Assembly (NCBI GenBank): GCA_964035015.1
Contig: OZ036006.1
Span: forward strand, 62,001 to 126,000
DNA length: 64,000 nt
Reading direction: 5' to 3'
Source: Corallium rubrum
Taxonomy: Eukaryota; Cnidaria; Anthozoa; Scleralcyonacea; Coralliidae
Part shown: positions 55,712-64,000 of the stretch, piece by piece
Layout: each line of letters opens with the position of its first letter
How positions within the stretch are numbered: the first letter of the stretch is position 1
Notes under the pieces: generated by a model
What the model was told of the DNA's origin: nothing
Seen by the model: the letters and a program-made list of their open reading frames with translations, nothing else
The model's database searches: none
Program-made: the position numbers and the translations under genes

Positions 55712-56860
55712 CAGGCTTCGAAATAAGTGCCGGTCATGACCGGCAAATACCATCGCTTGGCGGACATGCATGACCGGTGAATTTTTTAATCCAAGTGAGA
55801 GCGAATGTGTCAAATTGTAATACGATATGCTGGTGTTGTGGCGTTGTGCCTATATACAAATATAATTCATAATCTATATTTGCTGCGAGCCGTAAGGCGA
55901 GCAGCTCACTAATCTTGACGAGGTCTGGGCCGAGTTTATATGCGTTCACAAACTCGATTCTTAGGATTTCGTGGGCGATGATCTTCGGTATACGCAATGT
56001 CTACCGATCAGCGGCAGGCATTATTAAATTGTGCGCTACGCTACACCCGTTGTCTTTCTTCCTCCAGGACGTTTCTTGGCAAGTTTGGCGCTGGAATATA
56101 TTGATTTATTAAAGAGTAATAAGTGTATTTTTCTACTATACTATTATATCAAACACAACTCTATTTGTTGCTGGAAGTATATATCAAGGCCACAAAATGC
56201 TTAGCGACATTTCGAGGGGCAGACAGTGTATTTATACGAGCCTTTGTTCATTAATTTTTATATGGAATGCACCATTGTGCCAGATGATTTCACTTAACAT
56301 TCTAAGCATGCGACGTTATTGTCAACACTCACGTCACGCGTACAAAATTGAGCCATTAAAGATGGCAACAGCCGTTATTGCTGCAAATCAACAACCTAAA
56401 ACTGCATAGATTGCCGTTCTTCACTTCAAGCATGAGTGCTGACGCCATCACTCTTTAATGGCTCGATTTTATACGCGTGACGTCCATGTTGTGGAAAACG
56501 TCGCATGCTAAGCTCTTTAATTGAAAATGCTTCGGACGATAACAAGTATTTTACTACTAAATAGTAAATGGTAGCAACTCGCAGCACTTCACTTTTGATA
56601 AAAACTTCTAGTATAATACCTTTATCTGTCTGTGTGTGCGTGTTTGTTTGTCTCACCGTCGTTACCTAAAAACTCGAAAACGGTTACGCCGTTGGCCCGT
56701 TGTATGTTATTGTTTCTAAACTCACGAGCCACGCGAACGACGAGCGCAAATAAATAAGTATAACTAAAAATGACCGGTAAAAATTCCGCTGTGACCGGCA
56801 AATTTATTGAGCCGCCGGTCATAGTGACCGGTATACGTTTCAAATTTATTTCGAAGCCTG
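55712..56860. mobile_element. 1149-bp hAT-like element with exact 8-bp duplication
   Basis: CAGGCTTCGAAATAA at the left and TTATTTCGAAGCCTG at the right are perfect inverses, flanked by GATGGTGT at 55704-55711 and 56861-56868. Subterminal GACCGGT/ACCGGTCA motifs cluster near both ends. An inner inverted repeat (about 56300-56515) has GCATGCGACGTT and GAGCCATTAAAGA arms. A minus ORF at 55734-55997 is unrecognised. Confidence 0.93.
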
Positions 56861-57236
56861 GATGGTGTGACTATTCTGATTTCATTTCATATCATATCAT
56901 ATCATTCAACCAGGCAAAGCCAAGATGGCGGCTGAAGCCACAAAGTTGGCGAAAGCCAAGAGGGTGCTTCTTTGAGAAAATTATACTGCTTCGAATCAAC
57001 AGAAAAGGAGAATAAGTGTTTTTGATAGTTTGGGTTGGGAATTGAAACCATTCACCAGAGCTAATGACCAGCTTTACGATAAACAAATTAAAGTAGTTAA
57101 CAAAATATTTCTAGAAAATATTAAGTTTATCTTACTGTCGTGGCAATAGAAGCGTTCTGTAAAATATTGTAATATATTCGTCAAGTTGAATAATTCATTT
57201 ATAAGATTCGTTGACAAGTGACAACTGTTTTTAATT

Positions 57237-57322
57237 CTGTTTTGAATTTGATTGGTGTTTGGCAAATAATCCTTTTTCTTATTGGTTGCTTGAGAACGAG
57301 AAACCAATCAAATTCAAAACAG
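57237..57322. repeat. Hairpin with 20-bp perfect arms
   Basis: CTGTTTTGAATTTGATTGGT is the reverse complement of ACCAATCAAATTCAAAACAG. The loop of about 46 nt contains CTTATTGGTTGC. Confidence 0.88.
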
Positions 57323-57807
57323 GAAGTTAGCAATAATTTTCACCAAATGAATTGGTCAAACATAGCAAATAAATTGAAAAATCTATAAAGCGTTCTCTCT
57401 CACGTGATCGTTGGCCCATTGGGTTGGTGAAACAATACGAAATATTTGAATAAGAAAGAGCTAATTCCCATACCGTACACCAATATGGCCGCCATTTCAT
57501 TGTTTTGGTACACCAATATGGCCGCCGTGACGTAAGATGAAAACGCTCTATTGACTATTGCAACGACAGTAAGGGAATTAAAGTTTAAAAAAACCCAAGT
57601 GAAACAAAAGCAAGAAGTTTTAGCACTGAAAACATCGATCCAAAATTGAGACATGCATTACGAACAAAAACTCATAATTTTTTCCGAACATACTGATGTT
57701 GCGGTTCACAACAGGCTTGAAACAATTCTTTACATACTTAGTTCTTGAGAGTCACTCAAAGTGACTTGTCCCGTTAGGGTCACCTGAGCTTTTGCCCGGT
57801 TGAGCTG

Positions 57808-58560
57808 TTATCTTGGGGGTCCTTTACATGAACACGGGTTGAGAGCCAGCCCAGGTCAGCTCGCCAACCCGGGTTATTATTTTTTTCGTGTTTACATGAA
57901 GCCAAGTTGGCTGCTTTTGGGGGAAAAAAGCAGCCAACTTGGCTTCATGTAAACACGAAAAAGGTCAGTTTTCTCAACCCGGGTTGGGAATGGGTTTTTT
58001 TTCCGACCAGAGCTTTGGTGTCAAAACATGAGCTCGATTATTATTCACTAAACAACATGGCGAACAACACGGCTAGTGATATTGAAGAACGTCGTAAGCA
58101 AATTTTGATTGTTTCAGTTGTCGTTGTCTTGTATTCTCGCCCATTCGTTCGCGTAAGCGAGAAAACAAGGCAACAACATCTGAATTGAAGTCGACATTTC
58201 AGTAGCCCATCTCAGTTTTGTAATCCTTCTGAGACAGAATGTCATGATTCATGAAAGTTGAATTACACCGGAGTCTGATTTGACAACCAACAAAATGGGC
58301 GCCAAAGACACGTTCTGAAGCGTTTGGGTACGAGATTGGACACAAATTATCATATTGCCGACACTTTACAGAAGCCCGGGTCAAGTCATAGTTCAAGTCA
58401 ACCCGTGTTTACATGAGGAAATTGACCAAATTTTCACACCTTCGCACCTCTATCCAAACCGGGTCGACCCCGGCAAGATGGACTGACCCGGCTATCGTGT
58501 AAACGTTAACATGTACAGGAGTTTATTCATAGACGGGTTGACGAGCTAACCTGGGTTGGC
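57808..58560. repeat. TTTACATGAA-family repeat region with a perfect hairpin
   Basis: Several copies of ACCCGGGTTGG and of GTTTACATGA in both orientations. The core 57882-57962 is a near-perfect hairpin (GTTTACATGAAGCCAAGTTG and its reverse) around GGGGGA. A short plus ORF starting MANNTASDIEERRKQ at 58059 is an unrecognised candidate start exon inside the repeat. Confidence 0.62.
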
Positions 58561-59776
58561 TATTTTGAATGTTTTATGAAACAGTTATTGAATTCGGCTT
58601 ATACGGATGATATTTGACAATTACTCACCGACGTGGAGGTAAATAGTTGTTTTAGCATATAAATAACAAGTTTGACATTCTTATAATTTTCGGTATTTTC
58701 GAGCAACTTAGCTTACTCAATATTATTATTTGTCGAGAAAACAGTTTTTACAACTTTTGAATATATTAATGGCTAATAAATTGTAAGGAAACACACCTGT
58801 GACATTCTTGTACTTAATTTTGTTAGTATTTCTCGTTATTATTCGGGCTACCTGTGGTAGCCGAGTCTAGGTTTCGGTGGCTTTCCTGTATTATTATTAT
58901 TCGTCGGTATTATTTTTCTGGTCGACAAATTACAATTATTGCATCATCCTGATAACGGTAGGCTTTGCGAAACCACACGGTGCGCTCATCTTCTCTGGTC
59001 GCCATCTTCTCTGGTCGCTATTGCTCGAGTGTTCGTTGACCTGGTTTGACGAAGTGCTCTAGTCTCGAATTTAGATCACAAGTGACTTACTGGACACTGT
59101 TATTGATCAGTCATGTTGCAGGCAACTAGTCTTAATGCATTGCTCAGTACGCTTACAACTGCAGATACTGATGGCGGTAAATCTACACTAAAAGATGGTG
59201 AGCTATTTAAATTTCGATCTGGGTTGATATTCCTCTGTCTCGATCAAGACAAACTGATTATAAACGATTTATATGATTTATTGAATTTTAATACTGAAAA
59301 GTATTACTCATCCACAATCTGATAACCTGCTGACTATTGGAAACTATCTGCAAGATGAGCAAGACATAAACAACGTTATAAAGTTGAAAACAGAATTGAC
59401 AACTTGCAAAGACGGGTAAATATGCTGTGTTGACATTCCGGGTGACATTTCGTGCTGCAAAAACTGTTTACGCTAAATGGGAAAACTTTAAATGTATTCA
59501 GGTAATTTTAGTATTTGTTACTGTTTGTTTTGTAATTTGCCTGGATTATGTATCATTGTGTTAAAGTTTATATGCCAAATAAACTGGTATTATTTCTCAT
59601 TGACTGAGTGTGTGCATTTTAAATAGTTCCTAATATACTGCTTACTTAGTAAAAGAACTGAATCCATCATGGTATTTCTTATAATAATGCAATAAAGCAT
59701 AATATTATATCTCAACTGTAAATTGACCAGTTAGAGATTTGTACCACGTGACCAGTTAATTTATCATAGAATTGCC
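58561..59776. other. Non-coding or unrecognised stretch
   Basis: A plus ORF at 59113-59322 (MLQATSLNALLSTLTTADT) has a possible donor after AAAGATG but no identified partner. The rest is AT-rich. Confidence 0.4.
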
Positions 59777-59816
59777 CGCCACAGTGGGGTATAGCCTCGA
59801 ATACCCCGTTGTGGCG
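59777..59816. repeat. Short GC-rich hairpin
   Basis: CGCCACAGTGGGGTAT pairs with ATACCCCGTTGTGGCG around AGCCTCGA, about 85 nt upstream of the degenerate ORF at 59877. Confidence 0.7.
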
Positions 59817-59876
59817 GGGTATTCGAATTCGTGTACCACGCGTGAATGTCACGCACGATTCACGAAGCTGTCAACA

Positions 59877-60110
59877 ATGGCGGAGTTTGGCGAGACAAGA
59901 AAACGTTTCGCCCGAACATTCAGATGTTGACAAGAAGATTGTTAGGTGACAAGAAAATAAGGATTCAGGGAATACAAGGAAAGCAACAAACAATGCATCC
60001 AGAAGCCTTGAGACGACAACAGAATGGAAACAGACAATGAAAAGCGGACAAAAGTTAAAGGATGAGACTCCAGCTAATGCATTGCGCGCTCACAATGCAC
60101 ACTCGCGGCG
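59877..60110 (+). pseudogene. Degenerate start of a Crypton/QRICH1-like protein
   Basis: An ATG opens MAEFGETRKRFA, then the frame breaks. One base over, another frame reads EHSDVDKKIVR, a TGA, and then NKDSGNTRKATNNASRSLE. The pattern of an acidic start followed by K-x-S-x-NT-x-KA resembles the N terminus of tyrosine-recombinase-derived (Crypton, DUF3504, QRICH1-like) genes. One frame change and one stop make it inactive. Identification is tentative. Confidence 0.38.
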
Positions 60111-63100
60111 ATTTTTCGGACCACGCAATTCAACAAGAGAAGTAATCCCTCGATATCTGAGCAATCCTTGCAGTAAATTACTCAATTTATGTTTTTCGTG
60201 AGAGCAAAGATGATTTAGTAAATAGTTATTGTCATATTTTTGATAATATTTTATTACACTCAGGGGGCCGTGGAGTTTCGAGACAAGAATTCGTCGATCG
60301 GCGTTTCTTACAAAACCAAACGAAGGCCAGACAAGAGATCGTAACTAAACGTAGACACTAAATTAGATGCTACTAATAAGAGCTAGCTAGACTCAAAGTT
60401 TTGTCATTTCAATAAGACTGCTGTTAGTTGTTTACAAGTGGTTTACTTGTTGGATTACATCTCCGATTAGGATTTGTTTTGATTAGGCGCTCTTGTTCTC
60501 TGGCGTTTAATTTTCAAATGCAGTACTGCAATTTATCGCAGTGTTTTGTTTGTAGTTGTAGGCTCATATCCCTTCGAATAGGCTACAGTAACACAAGAGT
60601 GAAGACCATCCAAATATTTTTGAGTTCTCAGACAAAGACAAATCATTATCAATTAATTTCACGCGGAGCGTGAAAAGTAATATATTTCTCTTCGACACGT
60701 ACAGTTTCCTTGCAAAACCTATAAGATCCTTTTATTCCCTATATTCCATGAGCAGACATGCAGAAATACATCAGAAACGTGGACTCGTGGAGCGTGTATA
60801 CAGCATACAGAAGTGAAATGCACAGTCTGTAAAGTGCGAAATAATGTATATGTACTTGAAAGGCAACCTCGTACCCAGGGTCTTATCCCCGCTGCTCCGC
60901 CCACCGCTGCGAAAAGCACGATTGGAAATTGCGGCTGTCGATGGGGACCTAATCCAGGCTGACCTGTTTTAGCTGCACATGCATAGAACGAATATTTTGT
61001 GTGTACACGTCATCAATACACGGCCGACAGGAGCGAGGACACCCCGAGCTCAAAGTCAAACATCTCCGCTCAAAATCGTCGCGCGACCATAATACGAACC
61101 CATTACCCTTCTCAAATTCATCAGTTTCAAATGTCCTCAGAACTCACTTGAGCCAGCACGCACGTGGACTGCAAACTGCCCCATGAAAGTGGCCGATTTT
61201 CTATGCGATTTCCGATCGTGACCCTGGTCTGGTCTGGGCTGGTCACGTGTCACTCAGACTTACTGGGAGTTGGCTAGTAGGATTTGTACTATTGTAGGAA
61301 CTAAGAAGACCGCGGAATAATCACAGAGACAATGTTTGAAATGTTAATTTCTTTTATTGGTTGATTTATATATAGCACCTTCCAATGTGTTATTTGAAGT
61401 TTGCTTCACCAAACCGTCTTGGTTTTAAAACCGTTTTCAAAGAACAATGTTTGTTGCGCTGCACTTGAATTGATTGTTTGCATTCTAGATCTGTTGTACT
61501 ACTAGTTGCAGAATTAACTACCAGACGAAATTAAACCTAAATAACAATGAGAGTATTGGCAAATTACGAACACATTAGGTATTATAAGGTAGAAGAATGT
61601 GTTAAAGTGACTAGAGCAAAGTTTCAATCGAAATCTACTGACACCTTGGGCTTTGATGTATATTTTTGAATATATACAGTATACTAAATATTGCTCGATA
61701 CTTAAAATCTCGATTGTTTATGAATTGCTATATTATTCAAAGTTGATAACATGTTGAGCACTTTTTTATTATTCTGACTGCTTTATGTACTCACGGCGCA
61801 ATTATATCTATTCTTAAAACAACAAATGTATAAAAGAACAACGCAATTTGTTGATCAGCATGACGGCATCATTTTCCAAACAGGAATCGATTTTCAGCTC
61901 TGATCATGACTGATTGCATGCGGTATTATTATGTTATTAAAAGATGAATCAGTTAAATTGCGTTGGCATTACTGCCGCAGCATTCACATAACTGTTGCGT
62001 TACAAATTTAAACCCCTTTTAAAACAATAATAAAATATGTCACTAACCTTAGCTTTTGCTGAAAGCTATAGATGTCGAGTTTTAGCGATCTTGAGTTGGC
62101 GATGTTAAACACAAGGACTTTCAGGATTTCCATATATTTATTCACAAATTATCGATGACATGCAAAATCCTCTCTTTGGGCAAACGGCAGGCGACAGGCG
62201 TAACAGCCTGGCGTCGTAACTGATGAAGTAAACATTCATTTCGAGGAGGAGAATCCCCTCAAATTCGCCGTTCGTCGGAAGTTCAGAAAGATATAGGGAA
62301 AATATTGACAATCACTGACAACTTTTCCGTGAAGTGTTGAACTGTTGCGAAGCGCCTTGCCGTTCCCTGGCCTTACCGAACAGCAAAGTGTCTGAGGGTC
62401 TTTTATAACCAAATGTTTTGCCAATGTTTTTTCGTCGGTATATTATATTATCGTCGGCATATATCGGTGTTTAGTTTAAGATTCTGTCTGCGTACAATGA
62501 TGACAAATTCTAAGTTCTCTACCCCCTCCCTAACGACAATGTTGGAAAATATCCCAGAATATGGGATATACATGCACGTGACCAGCCCAGACCACAGATT
62601 CGTGGTAATTATTTTCGACAAATTCTGAGTCAGACATCGCTACAAATCGATTCAAACGACTTTTGGAAGCTTATAATATCATCGGCTGCATGAGAACCAA
62701 ACAATGAGAAACTTAGGCCCGGTTCAAACGTCGCTCTTCTCATGCGCCGAACCTAACACAATTAGATTCGACTCTGGAGCGATATAATATATCATACCTC
62801 GGGGTAATATTTCATTGAATTCCCCTCGCTCCAGGTCTATAAATGATAAATGCAATACACAACTGAAGCGCGACTGTTATCGAGGATAGTACAGAAGATC
62901 AATCAAATTCACCTTTCACTTACTGGTATAACCACATCCTGTGGAATATAATTATAATATTGTTTCACTAGCTTATATAATTTCATTGAGTGTGTGCATT
63001 TTAATAGTTCCTTGGTATGTCCACTTGTTGTCGGTCGTCTATGTAATATACTGGTTACTGAGTAATGGCTTGCTGCTTAGTCTAACAACTACAAAATGCA

Positions 63101-63794
63101 AGTAATAAGCACCAAATTATGCAAAAAATACTGATAAACATGTACTATGTCAAACTATTTGCACGTCTAGATTAACGCCGTGAAGTAAGCTGCCAGTTCA
63201 CCACTGCACCAATGTTTTACTGGTCTTGTAGCTCATTCAATCCAGCTTTTTCACTAACGGCTGGTGAACTGGCAGCTAACCACGGGGTTTCTAATGATCG
63301 CTTGAATTTACCGAATCTAGCACTGTAGGCTATTTTGTCTTTTTAACAAATGCTTAATATGTGCACGCTGTTGTGCTGTTTCGTGCATAGGCTATGCCAA
63401 GCTGTATTGCTATGAGTAGCCCGAGTGAACGCCTAAGTAGGCGTCTTGTTCTACTACATCAGCTTTCTTTATCAACAAAATCTCCTGCTTCAGTAAACAA
63501 AGAAAAACTGGCCGCCATTTTTTTTTGCCTGCAGGTGAATAGTGCAGGAAATTCCAAGGTAGAAGAACCAATCATATTGTGTAAAAAGCGCTATTCACTG
63601 CGAGATATATGCTAACAAGAATTATCCAGACCTATGTCAGTTTTGATAACTAGATAACTTTTGATATCATGCTCAGCTTCATCCAATAATAGCTTATATT
63701 CTGTGAACCAACTTAACCACCCGAATCGCGTAAGAACACAATGGTGTACTTAGGTCCTTACGGTTTACTCAAAAATCAATTTTATTATTATAAG
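60111..63794. other. Long stretch without a supported gene
   Basis: AT-rich single-copy-looking DNA. At 63413-63455 the sequence AGTAGCCCGAGTGAACGCCT with a small hairpin recurs from 4543. Near 63180-63290, TGCCAGTTCACC and GGTGAACTGGCA are inverted, forming a ~100-bp imperfect hairpin. No exon set could be assembled. Confidence 0.5.
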
Positions 63795-63952
63795 TAATAG
63801 CATGGCTTTGGGGTAGATTAGTGATTTAAATTACCCGAAAGCCGAGGGAGGTTTAGTAAAAGTCCCGAGGGCGAAGCCCGAGGGACTTTTACTAAACCTC
63901 CCGAGGATTGAGGGAATTTAAATCACTAATCTACCCCAACGCCATGCTATTA
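63795..63952. repeat. 158-bp near-perfect palindrome
   Basis: TAATAGCATGGC and GGGGTAGATTAGTGATTTAA at the left are matched in reverse at the right, with one mismatch in the outer 38 bp. The inner arms GGTTTAGTAAAAGTCCC / GGGACTTTTACTAAACC are exact. The apex is GAGGGCGAAGCCCGA. Confidence 0.93.
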
Positions 63953-64000
63953 GTTTGTAATCGTATGGTCACAACTAACTGTGGGAGGAATTCTACAAGG

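Overview
This is AT-rich, intron-bearing and heavily repeated nuclear DNA from an animal. Nothing in it looks prokaryotic: no operons, no Shine-Dalgarno spacing, no CRISPR array. The mix of a BEL/Pao retrotransposon, a Penelope-like element with a hammerhead-type motif, hAT-like miniature elements, tRNA-derived SINEs and a multicopy zinc-binding gene of the kind I associate with anthozoans suggests a cnidarian, most likely a stony coral. That assignment is an inference.

Host genes are few. The clearest is a short-chain dehydrogenase/reductase of the SDR16C / retinol dehydrogenase type on the minus strand. Three exons lie at 11973-12234, 1954-2225 and 660-904 with matching splice phases, and the 3' end runs off the left edge. 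Its 9.7 kb first intron holds a 6.5 kb composite inverted-repeat element (2276-8783) with a near-perfect palindrome of 1.97 kb arms and a zinc-finger-like exon. A second, tentative plus-strand gene is suggested by three phase-0 small exons at 43032, 45223 and 52769.

From about 14 to 30.5 kb there is a degenerate tandem family of about four units. Each originally carried a conserved upstream region and a 22-nt start exon ending at a splice donor. The units are broken up by a precise foldback insertion (17151-17542), an insertion holding a degenerate multicopy gene and a Gypsy RT scrap (about 18917-22300), and a hAT-like element (22990-30089). That element is itself interrupted by a complete BEL/Pao retrotransposon (24018-30076) with LTRs that look identical, a 5-bp target duplication, and three coding lesions.

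The 31-41 kb region is satellite-rich. A decamer satellite fills 31.2-32.6 kb. From 35.0 to 41.3 kb there is a nest: a Penelope-type terminal repeat contains a SINE cluster with a 13-bp target duplication, which contains a 5.19 kb element (35867-41053) with short inverted ends and an 8-bp target duplication. That element's interior is almost entirely tandem satellite DNA. I consider it the most unusual object in the window.

The right third (41-64 kb) holds a MITE-split exon, a layered pentamer microsatellite, a truncated Penelope element, a 1.1 kb palindrome with palindromes at its centre, two hAT-like elements with 8-bp target duplications, a degenerate ORF, and many short near-perfect hairpins. 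The rest is AT-rich sequence in which I see no gene.
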